From positions 2,728,001 through 2,792,000 of the forward strand of contig JAECYW010000008.1 in the NCBI GenBank assembly GCA_023014335.1: a stretch of DNA of 64,000 nt, read 5' to 3'. Positions 46,506 through 57,906 of this stretch are shown here, piece by piece. The notes under the pieces are model-generated. The model was not told where the DNA came from. It saw only the letters and a list, made by a program, of their open reading frames with translations, and did not search any database. The DNA comes from Galerina marginata (taxonomy: Eukaryota > Basidiomycota > Agaricomycetes > Agaricales > Galerinaceae). How positions within the stretch are numbered: position 1 is the stretch's first letter; each line of letters begins with the position of its first letter. Made by a program: the position numbers and the translations under genes.

Positions 46506-47998
46506 ATGGCACCTTCAGTCGCGCAAATTCAGCAGGTTGTCGCTGATCCCATTCAAGCTGCGAAGCAAAGTGTAAAGGCCGTTGAGGAAGTGGCCACGAC
46601 CGAGGAAACCAAGACCGCCAAAGTATGTCTGCTCTCTCACATTCTACCCTTTCAACTTTCTGACCGTCATATTGTCCTCCAGGGTCCTTCTTACCCGTTC
46701 TATTACCCTTATTTCGATGTGGACGAAAAGTTCCCTCCTCTCGAATTATTCGGTATGTCAACCCAAACTTGATTCCCGAACCTTTTTCTAACAACCGCCA
46801 ATAGACCATGTCGACCCTGGCACCCGTGCTGACCCCAAGAAACCCCACCTCCTCACTGCCAACGTTAAGACCACCAACATCAGCCCATACCTTGGCACTG
46901 AGGTCTCTGGTGTCCAAATCTCGGAACTGACGAAGGAAGGTCTGGATGAATTGGCTCTTTTCGTCGCTGAGAGGAAGGTCGTCGTCTTCCGCGACCAAGA
47001 CTTCAAGGACCTCGGACCTGACCGTCAGATTGAGATTGCCAAGTGGGTACCTTTTGCATTTTCATTAAAGCAACGTTGGGTGCTGATGTTGTGAAAGACA
47101 CTTTGGCCCTATCCAGCGACACCCGACGTCGGGCAATGTTAAGGGCTACCCAGAGTTCCATGTCGGTTAGTCGAAACCATTGCCTGTCAATTCACCCTCA
47201 GCTAAAACCAATTTTCCTCAGTTTACCGCGATGGCGACCACGATCGATTCAGAGAATACACAGGCGGCAATCGTGCTAGCAACCTCCAATGGCACTCTGA
47301 CGTGTCCTATGAGAAACAACCCCCCGGTACCACCTTCTTCTTCATCCTCGACCAGGTAAGTTACGACCCACCTCCTGCGACCACATTTGTAACCCAACTT
47401 CCACCAGCCTGAAAACGGCGGGGGAGACACCCTCTTCCTCTCTCAAGTAGAAGCGTACAACCGCCTCTCCCCCGAATTCCGGAAACGCCTAGAGGGCCTG
47501 CGCGCAGTGCATTCTGCCGTCTTCCAGGCTGACTTCTCCAGAAATCGTGGTGGCCCTGTTCGCAGAGAGCCCGTTGAGTCGGAAGTGAGTAGCAAACCCT
47601 ACACCACCCAAGATAACACCATTTAATCGCTATCTAGCACCCAATCGTCCGAGTTCACCCTGTCACTGGGGAGAAGGCCCTGTATGTCAACCAAGGTTTC
47701 ACCAGGCACATCGTCGGTTTCAAGAAGGAAGAGTCAGACTTCCTGCTCAACTTCCTCTACGACCATGTCGCCAAGGGCTCCGACTTCCAGATCAGAGCGC
47801 GCTATGAGCCGGGCACTGTCGTTGTCTGGGTAAGTACCGTATTTGCGCAGTCATGTTCTGTGCTTATTCTTGTGTTCTGTTTTGTAGGATAACCGTGTGA
47901 CTGCACACTCTGCGAATCCCGACTATGACAAGAACTTCCGCAGGCACGCTGTGCGACTCACTCCTCAGGCTGAACGTCCTACAGAGGGGAACGCTTAA
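46506..47998 (+). CDS. TauD/TfdA alpha-ketoglutarate dioxygenase
   Basis: An Fe(II)/2-oxoglutarate oxygenase of the TauD family; fungal members often release sulfite from sulfonates, but the substrate here is not proven. Exons 46506-46622, 46683-46752, 46805-47042, 47098-47165, 47222-47355, 47408-47584, 47638-47829 and 47888-47998 give 368 aa. Iron ligands: His and Asp of LQWHSDVSYE and the distal His of DNRVTAHSA. The 2-oxoglutarate Arg is in RRHAVRLTPQ. Other family text: VSGVQISEL, VVVFRDQDF, KHFGPIQRHPTSG and PGTTFFFILDQPENGGGDT. The fungal N-terminal extension with PFYYPYFDVDEKFPPLELFDH is also present. No targeting signal; presumed cytosolic. Confidence 0.92.
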
Positions 47999-48480
47999 GA
48001 GACACTTCTTCTGTTACTCAAGTCGAACTGGCCGACCTGGCGGGGTGTCGTATGATAAATTTATCTAGTCTGTTATCTATTTTTGTATTTCTATCTAAGA
48101 CAGACTTTTCAATCTTCATCCTCAGCGAAAGATTTATATGGCTCTAAATATTTTACTCGTCAGCCACGCTCTTAAAACGGCCTCCTTAGGGCCTTTCTCT
48201 CGGAGATTGCAAGCGTCAACTTTCAACGGCATTCGGTCGCGCATTGTTCTTGACCTTCACTGGCCGTTCGATAAATTCCTCTCTGCCGCTTGCCTTACCT
48301 TGAGGCGACGTGCACAGAATGGAATAAGCATTCCTCTTTAACACCGGCTAGGCCAAATTAAGGGCTGCAAGTTCAAACTTGGGATAGCCGGAGCTGTCAT
48401 CGATTGACCTTGTTTTATCAGATTCTGTCTCCAACGCCCAACGAAGTCCTGGTTGGTCAAGACCTGTCCTCATATCGACC
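47999..48480. other. Intergenic between the dioxygenase and the NLR gene
   Basis: No gene supported. Short frame at 48138 lacks domains. Confidence 0.45.
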
Positions 48481-50958
48481 ATGTTCCCCCACGCGAAGAA
48501 CTTGCTGGTCACAGGGGGAACATTCATCGTGCAAAATGAATTCCATTCGCACACGCACGTCGCCAGGACGGAAGGTATGGTTCTTCAATAGAATGTATAA
48601 CCAGATCTGACTGATGTGGCGACTACAGGGCTCGGTTTACTCCAGCAACACATTGCTCCAGGAGCATTCCACAACTCCGATGAACGATACGATCCCCCAA
48701 AGTGCCACCCTCATACTCGCCAGGCCGTCCTGAAAAAAATCATGGACTGGGTCAAGGACCCACAAAAGCTCGCGCAATTTATGTGGCTCTATGGTCCTGC
48801 TGGATCAGGGAAGACCGCGATTGCTCAGACTATTGCAGAGATGTGCTTCGAGGCCGGACTGCTGGCGGGTACTTTCTTCTTCTCTCGGTCGGTCAAAGGG
48901 CGAAATGAGAAAACCTTTTTGGTTACGACGCTGGTGTACCAAATGATACTCGTCATCCCGGAGATACGGGAGCAAGTCGTGGCAGCTCTGGAACATAACC
49001 CGATGCTCTTCTCCCTGTCGCTTCAATCTCAGATACAGAAGCTCGTCGTGCAACCTCTCAACAGCGCGTTGGCTCAAACAGGAGAAGAAACGGACGGGCA
49101 GACACTGCTATCTCGGCCACGATTTATTATCGTGGATGGCCTGGACGAATGCAACGATCCTGAAGCACAGGTATATATCCTAGAAGTTCTTTTGTTCGCG
49201 GTCAAACGACTGTCCCTCCCAGTCTTTTTCCTCATCGCCAGCCGACCCGAACAGCAAATCCGCGATGCCTTTAACGAGGACGAGCTCAGCTCTTTCACGA
49301 CGACACTCGTCCTGGATGATACTTACCTTCCCAACAGGGATATTAGAATCCTGCTGGAGTCGAAATTCGAGGAGATCAAACGGAAACACCCCTCGAGAGC
49401 GTATTTTCCTGTTCCTTGGCCTACAACACAAGATATGTCTAAACTCGTGGATAAATCGTCTGGGCAGTTCATCTATGCAACTACTGTCATGAAGTACGTC
49501 GAATCCCGCCGACACAGACCTCCGGATCGACTACAAATTATTCTCGGATTATCCGAACCTGGAGACGACACTCCATTTGCGGAACTGGATGCTTTGTATA
49601 ATCACATCCTTTCCTCGGTTACGAGCGTCGAGACGGTTGTCAATCTGTTCATCGTCCTTCTGTTTATGTCTTTGCGTAAAACGTCACAGGAGATCGAGGG
49701 GTTCTTGTTCTATCGGCCAGGAGAAATCGATATCATCTTGAGCGATCTGCATTCACTTATAGCCGTACCCCCTCACGGCGATAAAAACAACATCTTGCGT
49801 ATCTCCCATGCCTCTCTAGGAGATTTTCTGCTGGACCGTTCGCGTTCAGGGAAATTTTTTATCGACAGCGGGGTTGCACATGCTCAAATCATGCGGCTAA
49901 TCATCAAACACCTCGTGCAAGATAAAGGTGTGCATTTTTTTCAGGCTTCCTACCTCTGGTCTCTACTCTGCGTATTCACGTCTTCCTGACAGACAAACCA
50001 GACCGGTATCGAGAATGGAGTACAACGTTCACGGAGCACTATCCCAAAGCGCAGCCAACTCCAGAACTTCTGGATGATTTATACGACTTTGATCTGGCTT
50101 TCTTCTTCGACAGTCTGACGGTCTCCAGCAGCCCAACCCCTGATGCCGTCCGACCGGAATTCTTTTGGTCGAAAGTCGGCATTGACGATCGTTGGCCAAA
50201 CATGTCCAGGATATTTTTCTGGCTACACAAATTGGTCGGTTCCTCCTTTCACTCTCTGCTTATAGCTCGTTTTGACCTAACGTATGCATAGCGCCATCCA
50301 GATAATAGCAAGAATCTCCAACAACATTTTTTAACAGCATTCGACACCTGGCTTCATACTCAACTTGGGCGGTATTACCCACGAGAACCAAGTACAACCC
50401 TCATGCTCACGGCAGCCACACTGGGGGCTTTCCAAGACTCCTCTCGTGAAATATACGATATGATCCACAGCATTGTCCCCTGGACGGACGTGGACACTTT
50501 GAAATGGAAAGACCCCGTTCGTTTTTGTGATCAGTACTATAAAGGCAGTGCAGATGCGGATTATTATTATGGTGCTATAGCGCGGTTTCTCGAGGATCCT
50601 TCTCGATCGAAGGAGTACTACATTGACGGCACGAAATATGCTGCTTTTGCTAGGCTTCTGTTGGATTTTTTCCTCAAGCAGTGAGCATTTCGTTATTCTC
50701 ATGCATCGACTTGTCATTAAAATTCCTTTATGGCTTAGAGACGTACGAGGACAAGCTAAAAACTCTTATCGGGTACAAGTGGCGAAGCTTCCTCTGGATT
50801 TACTTGTGCCAGTGCTTGAAAAGTCAGAAAAGACGCCAGAGCTCGCGGGGTTCCTCCGCGATCACCCTCTGCGATGTGCTGAATCGGAGCACCCGTTGTA
50901 CGTTGAACTGAACAAGGTAGCAGACGGTGTCGACTCGTATTTAGATGTAGGTACCTAA
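48481..50958 (+). CDS. NACHT-domain NLR-like STAND NTPase
   Basis: A 747-aa predicted signalling NTPase, of the class linked in fungi to non-self recognition and regulated cell death. Exons 48481-48574, 48629-49927, 49993-50234, 50292-50680 and 50739-50958 keep one frame. The first exon supplies MFPHAKNLLVTGGTFIVQNE and the second opens with LLQQHIAPGAFHNSDER, then DPPKCHPHTRQAVL, the pre-NACHT block typical of Agaricomycete NLRs. NACHT: Walker A GPAGSGKTAIAQ, Walker B FIIVDGLDEC, sensor-like FFLIASRPE, then SSGQFIYATTVMKYV and ILRISHASLGDFLLD of the winged-helix part. No ankyrin, WD or TPR repeats follow; the C-terminal 280 residues are unassigned. The 65-nt intron after DK and the last intron decide the frame and are inferred. 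Confidence 0.82.
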
Positions 50959-51055
50959 CTTCTATCTAGAGTATCACAGCTTCCTTCCGACTCGTAAAAT
51001 TATAGGAATCTAGCCTACTCTAAGTACAAGGTAAATTTTGCTTGCGCTTGGCATA

Positions 51056-52271
51056 TCATCTAAAAAATTGTTCAACGTCGTCGCCTGCTTCATGCACCAA
51101 GCATGTATATCCTCGTTGCTGGGTAAGCGGAAAGTCCACTGTATTCAGGCTTCCAGCGACAGCTGAGTTCGATGATGGTGCAACTACCGGAGGAATGGGC
51201 AAGGTCGATAACACTGTGTCGATATCTTGGAAGGACATGATACGAGGATTAAACGACGAAAAGGTCTGCAATTGAATTTGTCGCTGGGTGAGTGAAATCT
51301 TGCACGTCATCAATATCCGAACGAAGGAGATGATTTTGAGATGTTCCAATGCGGTACTGAATCCTAGGTTGATGACGGATGGGTTGTTATCTGTTCAGGA
51401 CTCTTTAGCGGGAATTTCGCTTCTCGATGAAGAAAACTAGGTGCTTACCAGGAGTGTAGTCACGAAGATCGCAAGTGAGACACCGAACAGCTGGCCCCAA
51501 AGCTCTCAATAAATGATTCATCCCAGAGAAATCGTCGCTCCCCTTCTCTGCAATTGTCAAGGTTAAATCTTCCAGTGGAGGAATAAATTCCCGGCCAAGG
51601 GAGACGAGCCATTGGAGGGTAAATTTCGCGTAGGACCTAATTCGGAGAACACGAAGAGTAGGTGGAGGACGATAAGAAACGACGGATCCCGGCCCTTCCC
51701 AATTTGCATCCAAATCAAGGGATTCAAGGCTCAGGAAGGCACAAATAAATGCAATCATTTGAGGGAAGTTGGGAAAGTCGGCCTCAACCTTCAGGGTGTT
51801 GACGTGCGTAAAATATTGAGTGGCGATGGCCATCGGGATCCTTCCAGGTGTGAAAAAGGGGCTTTGATTGGCGACTTCCAATGTTTTAATAGTGGTCAGA
51901 GGGGCCAGTAGTGGAAGAATGGATTGGGATTCATTGCGGACAGGGTCGATGATCGTCAAAGACGTGACATTGGATGGGATGGTGGACAGAGGATTACTGA
52001 GGAGGTCAGGGAACCTCGCGAGCAACGCCTTCTGCAAACGTTCGCTGAGGCGGAGGTGAGCGAAAACTTTATGTCGCGTCAAGGACAACCAATCGCGACA
52101 GACAAGGCCGCAGTTTGCGAGGACAGTAATATCTTCTACGTGAGCGAGGATAATGATTGCCAGTTCCAAGGGAAGCGTCGAGTCCGTTTTGGAAAAATTG
52201 GTCTGAACCATGGAATCCTCGGCAGGTATAGGATTTTCTTCTGACATTTGCTGAGGAATATTTGTTAGCAT
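51056..52271 (-). CDS. F-box-like protein
   Basis: Two exons, 52271-51449 and 51363-51056, give 376 aa; the start may instead be the ATG at 52247. The N-terminal F-box is STLPLELAIIILAHVEDI followed by LANCGLVCRDWLSLTRHKVF, where the Leu-Pro-x-Glu start and the Cys-x-x-W are the Skp1-binding pattern. Beyond it, loose leucine-rich strands (VTSLTIID, LESLDLDANW, LRVLRIRSY, LEDLTLTIA) suggest a substrate-binding LRR. Likely an SCF receptor with unknown target. Ends convergent with, and 97 bases from, the NLR gene. Confidence 0.75.
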
Positions 52272-52984
52272 TAAAATCCGCAACCAGATATTATAGATTT
52301 TGAGCCTCTTACGTGGATGTGCGAGAGGGCTGGTGAGGAGGGAGGGCGCCACAACGAATTCGAAAAATACTGATGCGGTCACTGATCAAAGAGAAAACAG
52401 GGGCATATAATTCTTGACCGATGACCAACACCAGCACCCGCCCCCGCGGCCGGCTTCTGCCTCTCCAATCTTTCTTCCACCCACCTTCGTTCACGATGAT
52501 GCATGGAATATTGCGGGTATTCGGCAAGTATTCGTAGCGGTCTTACATAGAGCCTATTAGAGGAGGGCACCATCAGACCCGCACGAACCGATATTACGGC
52601 GGTCACTGCGGCCTGTTCGGGCGGCCCTCAGTCATGTTTGCGACCCGACTATTCGAAGTTCCTTGACTCGCCTTCAAATACCTGAATTCGTCACATTGGC
52701 GGTGTTTCTGATCTAAAGGGACTGGATTAGTCCACCAAGAGGAATACTTTGACAGCATCTCAAATTTCCATGAACACCTGTTTAGCCTCGGGAGTAGGCC
52801 ACGTTGGCTACTCAATTTTGCTCGTCAAAATCGCGTGGAAGACTCTGACGTCGTTGGTCGGGCGCAGCACGGCTTGTTTGGTCGCGATGACATGAAGTTT
52901 CAAATTTCACCCCCAAGTCTCAAATCCACTATGTAATGGAGCTCCAGGAAAGTATCTCCTTTCTTTCCAACTCCTCATCCCACC
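52272..52984. other. Divergent intergenic region
   Basis: 5' regions of the F-box gene (minus) and the perilipin-like gene (plus). Minus-strand frames at 52309-52815 have no domains. No TATA box stands out. Confidence 0.4.
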
Positions 52985-53788
52985 ATGGCAGACAACAACC
53001 AACTATCCCCAAGGATCCCCAAGAAACTAGCAGAAATGGCCGACAACGACAGACGTCGCGTCGGCTACTTCAAAAAGGAGAACTCAGAGATGCTAGCCGC
53101 CCTAGCGCGTAACCGCGTCCGGTCAGAGTCCGCGGATACGCAAAACCCTAGCCAGTCACAATCACAAGCGTCGCCGTTTATTACGCCACCCATGTCGCCG
53201 TCCCCGGTTTCTCAGCCTGCTGTGCCAGTGACTGAGGTGGGTGCGATAGCGGCTCTTTCCAACTTCGCCACTGCCTCGGGAAGTGAATCCGAGTCAGAGG
53301 CTGGGCGAGCTGAGGCTGCCCAGGGAGAGTCTGCTGCTCCTCCAGATCTGTCTCCGACGAACGACCCTTCCGAGCCAGCCTCTCAAACTGCACACGAACC
53401 CTCTTCGGAAGAATCGACGGACACCCAAACGGCCCCAACGCAGCCCAAATCCGCTGACTCGAACACTCAAGCGCCAGAGATCAGGTCTCTATCCCGTCTG
53501 GCGTCAATTCCCATAGTCTCATCAACCTTGGACACCGTCAACGGCATTCTATCTTCCAATTTCTTCACTAGACCCTTTTACAACCGAGCCATAGGGTATT
53601 CGAGCAAGGCGTACCGGTACTCCCTGCCTATCCAGAAGAAACTCGCACCGCTTATTGTTCGTGCCGACTCTGTTGCGAATAAGGCTATTGACGTTGTCGA
53701 GTCGCGGTACCCGTCTGCGTTCCAGTTAGGGAAGCCTCAGCAGGAGCAGGAGCAGGAGCAGGAGGTAAACGAACACACCGAGAATTGA
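52985..53788 (+). CDS. Perilipin-like lipid-droplet protein
   Basis: An intronless 267-aa protein. The first 165 residues are disordered and Ser/Pro/Gln/Glu-rich. The folded part begins near residue 165: LASIPIVSSTLDTVNGIL, then FFTRPFYNRAIGYSSKAYRY, KKLAPLIVRADSVANKAID and ESRYPSAF. The amphipathic PIV-x-ST start, the Pro-x-L/I turn, the KADS-like ADSVANKAI and the final V-x-SRYP are the signature of the fungal perilipins (MPL1/CAP20 type) that coat lipid droplets and control triglyceride breakdown. The end is a (Gln-Glu)n run encoded by CAGGAG repeats at 53742-53762, which may vary in length between strains. Confidence 0.65.
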   Translation: MADNNQLSPRIPKKLAEMADNDRRRVGYFKKENSEMLAALARNRVRSESADTQNPSQSQSQASPFITPPMSPSPVSQPAVPVTEVGAIAALSNFATASGSESESEAGRAEAAQGESAAPPDLSPTNDPSEPASQTAHEPSSEESTDTQTAPTQPKSADSNTQAPEIRSLSRLASIPIVSSTLDTVNGILSSNFFTRPFYNRAIGYSSKAYRYSLPIQKKLAPLIVRADSVANKAIDVVESRYPSAFQLGKPQQEQEQEQEVNEHTEN

Positions 53789-53986
53789 ACGTTGACGCTT
53801 GAAGATCGAGAGTCTGATATCTAACTCTCAAGACCACTAGAGCTCGTTGTCATATCTTTCTCTATTCATTTGATATTTAATACAATGTACATCTTAACAA
53901 CATACATGGAATGTTTTGTTTATGAGCCCTCCCTAAAAATACAAACATTTTTTTCAACCTTCATCCACCATCTCGGTACTCAGAGC

Positions 53987-56900
53987 TCAAACCCTGACGA
54001 AAAAATACAAATACGCCAACTTCTTCAAATCCTTCACGCTCTCCGCATCCGCTTTCACAACCTTCTCATCATTAAACAGCACCCACTGCCCATCCGCCCC
54101 CTTCTTCACATGCGCAACATAGTGGCCCGAATGCACAGATGGCCCCTTGTGCGAGATGAACGCGACGAGCCTGTACCGCGCTGGCACATCTTTGATACCC
54201 GGAACATGCGCGGGGCCGGTCGGGGGTGCATCGGAGGCGGCGGGGGCAGCGGCTTCGCCCGTGTCCTCGGGGTGGTTGAACAGCCATTCGACAGCTCTTT
54301 CTGCGTTTCCGGCCTATTGGGCGTATGGGCTGTAAGTCAGAACGACTACGCAAAGTTTGGAAATAAACGCACGGTCTCGCGCAGAGCTTTCCTCGCTTGA
54401 GCACTCGTGAATCCCATATCAGCGAGCGCCGCCACCTGGTCCGGGTCAGGTTCCGCTCCTCCTCCTCCAGTAGAAGTGGCAGCCTGTATGGGTGCATCGA
54501 TATCTTCAAAAGTCGACCAATCAGCATCACGATCCGGAGCAAAGACAAGAACTAAGAACATACCAGGATCCTCCATATGAGCGAACAACCATTCCATCGC
54601 AGCCTCAGGATCGCTGTTACCAGTAGCCAGCAGAGCCTTCTGACAGCGGACAGTGGGGAAGCCCATGCCTTCCAGCTGCGCCATGGCGGCTTCGTTGAAC
54701 TGGGGCAGAGCGGAAGCAGCTGTGCGGCAAAGGTCTCAATGTTATAAATTTAAACCATCCGTCTGAAAGGTAATCCATACCTTGAGTATCATTTGGCAGC
54801 TCCGTCTCGCCTTGCTGCAGTCCTTTTCCGATCTGGGCCTCTGTGAACACGAGTTCATCTTCCTCTGGCAAGTTTACGGGAATGTCTATGGTCAGAAGTA
54901 GTGTTAGAAAATCCGCTGCGGAGAAATGGGAGGTGAATGCACTAACCGAGTTTCGTTGGCACCCAATTGACGAGCTGGAACTTCTTCGCATGGACGACGA
55001 GTACTTCAGGCAGAGAAGCGAATTTCGTCTGTCTAACTTCCTTTGATTAGTTCTGAACCAAGCCAAAACATAGGACGAAGGAGGCACGCACTTGATTGCT
55101 CTGACATTCGTTGTACATGATGGGCAGGCATACTCCAGTGCTTCGTTTCCAAGCAGGTTGTCGATACATTCCGTCAGGTTCACGTCTTCATACAACGTCT
55201 TGCCATCAGCGTCTTTGCCCTTCTCGGAGGCTGGGATAGCCACTGATACCACATCGGTCGTGTCCGTCCTGTACCGCACTTTACTGCAAGACGTGCATTG
55301 GAGACGTTGTTCGGTGGCATATGTGAAAACTGTTGTTGGATCTGTCCAATGACAAATTCAAGTCAGCGAAGGATCTTGTCAAAAGGAGTATACTAAGAAA
55401 CACACCCTCGTCACTGCGCTCCTTGTACTTTTGACCATCCCTTCGGAGTACAGTAATCAGATGAGTGAAGAACTCTTCCGCATCTTGTTGCCTCATCGTC
55501 GCGAATTCCTCGTGGCCTTTCCCAACAAGCGACTTGAAACCCGTTGGTTTGACACCTGCTTGGAACACAGGTGTTGGAGAAGGATGCTGCAGCGCGTCGC
55601 CCGTGGAACCGTGCGCAGGGTGCGAGTATCGTCCGCTCAGGAGGCCATCAGCCACCTTGTGCATCTGGCACTCTACACAGTCAGCTGGCAGCGAGACCGT
55701 GCATGTTACTGAATGGTTTGCTCCGTTGTAGGAATGGTTTGAACCGTTGTAGCGTGTTTGGAAGGTGGGAAGGGAGAAGACGGTTTGTAGAACGGAGGCC
55801 ATGTAACAGCTTAATCAACGGAGTCAGATAATCCTCTGAAGTTCTGAACTTTGACTAACCTGTTACCAAGATTCGCAAGCCCAGTCAATCCTGCACCAAA
55901 CACTGGTTCAAGGGCCTTCCCGTCATCGCCCGTCAGAGAGAAGTCGTATTTCAGGTTTTGCTCGATTTGCTAATTTGCGAGTAAGACGAGGATCTCTTAG
56001 AGAACAGCATACTTACGAGCTCTGTCATGCTTTTCTCAGTCTTCGTCAGCGTTTGTACATTGATGCCAAACGACGAAAGATGCTTCGCCAAATCAGGGTC
56101 CTCCTTCGCATCATTGCAGACGTAACAATAGATATCTGAAGAAGCCTCAGTAACGTAAGAGCAATTCAAAAAGAACAAACGCACCTGCGCCTCCCTCTGG
56201 AGTAATCGTGCCCAATTTAACACTAACAGTATGTCCGGAAGCTTCGTAATGTGCCAGCCCGTGTCCGTTTCCACCAACTCCGCCAAATTGCTGTCGCCCG
56301 CAGCCCAAGGACCCACAGGTCAGACAAAGCCAGAGGTTTTCTTTCAGGTCGCAGGAATTACAGTGAGCCAGGCCAGAGGCAGGTATGGCTCCTGACACGA
56401 ACTGCTCCAAGGTAAGTGTGTGTTCGCAAGGCGATATTTCCTCTTCCCATGCTTTGACCTCCGTTTGACGTGCAGATGACATAGATTGCATGACACCGTC
56501 TACAAGAGATTTTATCTGGATTATAGATCAGACCGACGGCGTCTGGGAACGAGGTTCAGACACACCTTGGGATTTGACGGAGCGTCTGGAATTTCAGTGC
56601 CTTGTTGGGAATCGCATATCCAGCATTTGACGACTGTTACGTGTTCGTACTTGTCCTCTTCGCGTTCTTCGACGATCGCAAGCTTGGTCATCTTGGCCGG
56701 AGGCTCCTCGTCCTCTACCTGTCAAGAACGGCTTCAGTTTACGCGATACTCCATAAAACATCGATGACGCACTCTTTGAGGTGATGGTGTGGCTTTCGCC
56801 TTTCTTTTGATGTTCAGGGTAAATCGGTGCCCAGATTTAAGAACATGGGTGCTAGCATGGTGTCTCTCTTCACTTAGGCATCCACCATTGAAACAGCTGA

Positions 56901-57094
56901 GGCAGACATCTGTGCCATCGGGACTATCCTAAACGAAAGATGGCACAGATCTCGGCGTCAATCACTCAGATTCGCGTAAGATGGAAGTTGCTTACCTGGT
57001 TATCAAAACACTGAGTGCATTCCTCACGATGGACACTCTGAGAAAGTCGTGGAGGCTGTAGACGCGCAATTTGATCGATATGAGGGCAAGACAT
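53987..57094 (-). CDS. Ubiquitin carboxyl-terminal hydrolase, USP5/UBP14 type
   Basis: Disassembles free ubiquitin chains, keeping the ubiquitin pool available to the proteasome. Thirteen exons (57094-56996, 56928-56773, 56718-56566, 56515-56185, 56135-56017, 55969-55860, 55809-55406, 55341-55092, 55032-54947, 54885-54781, 54719-54564, 54503-54373, 54313-53987) give 808 aa in one frame. Order: a variant N-terminal Zn domain (MSCPHIDQI, CTQCFDN, CLSCFNGGC); the ZnF-UBP (CNSCDLKENLWLCLTCGSLG, with HGLAHYEASGH); the Cys box GLANLGNSCYMASVLQT; QQDAEEFFTHL; a C-x-x-C pair YACPSC; two UBA domains (LEGMGFPTVRCQKALLATGN and LADMGFTSAQARKAL); and the His box HSGHYVAHVKK with WVLFNDEKV. Catalytic Cys and His are present. 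Confidence 0.95.
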
Positions 57095-57906
57095 GGTCGT
57101 GGTTGTGGTTTGAGAGTAGAATGCAAGTTGTGGCTTTCGCCATTTCCTGATCGTGGACAGGGACACGTGACCGCTGTATGCCAAAATCGCGACAGTTCGG
57201 TTCTTATACCCACCCTCACTCATCGTTTCTATCTCTTCTTTTCTTTCTACTAAATTCTAGGCCCTCAAATGAAAATAGACTGATACATATGCATGGCCCT
57301 ATGCAACCCCGAAATTCAGCTTGAATCTATACAATGACGACGGCCAACCACAAGAGAACCGACTTCCAATTGCTTATGGTGAGTGCCATTTCCGGCGGTG
57401 AATGGCATTGGACGGGCATTCCCTGATTATATTTGACCTCCCCCGCGTAGATACCGGAAGAAAGATGTTCCCTGGCCAATATTGGTTGTCGTCCGAAGTC
57501 GCGAGCAACTTGACTGCCATTAGCCATCTCGAGACTCGAGTCGCGACGTCACCAAGTGGAAGGTACATTTATTCCGCTCATTTCAAATATATGGGGGGTG
57601 ATTGAAATCCTCTCTTAGTAATTACTACCATTTCCAGCCTTACAAAGCCCAGTTGCCATTGGCCAAGCTTGGTCGCCGAGTAGCGACGCGTCCAGTGGAA
57701 CGGAGCAGAACGGCCTCGCCTCGTAGTGACGCTTACATTATATGACTTCGATCACGCGTCGCTTCTTCATACTATTGTTCTCAGGAAGGAACCTCTATAA
57801 AGCCGGTTAACTTCTCAAACTTTGTTTCATCTCTCCTTGGTCTACTCTACGACCGACACTCAAGCTTCATATCGCATTTCATCTCACTTCGAAGTTCAGA
57901 AACAAA
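57095..57906. promoter_or_regulatory. Divergent promoter between USP5 and aldehyde dehydrogenase
   Basis: 812 bases between the two divergent ATGs. On the plus strand TATAAA at 57796-57801 lies about 111 bases before the dehydrogenase ATG and is followed by a CT-rich stretch, as in strongly expressed fungal genes. Nothing else is recognised. Confidence 0.5.

Noticed and set aside
49987..49989. Stop in the NLR frame read as the gene end or a frameshift at the T-run
   Set aside because: A 65-nt GT-AG intron (49928-49992) bypasses it and continues with family-like sequence.
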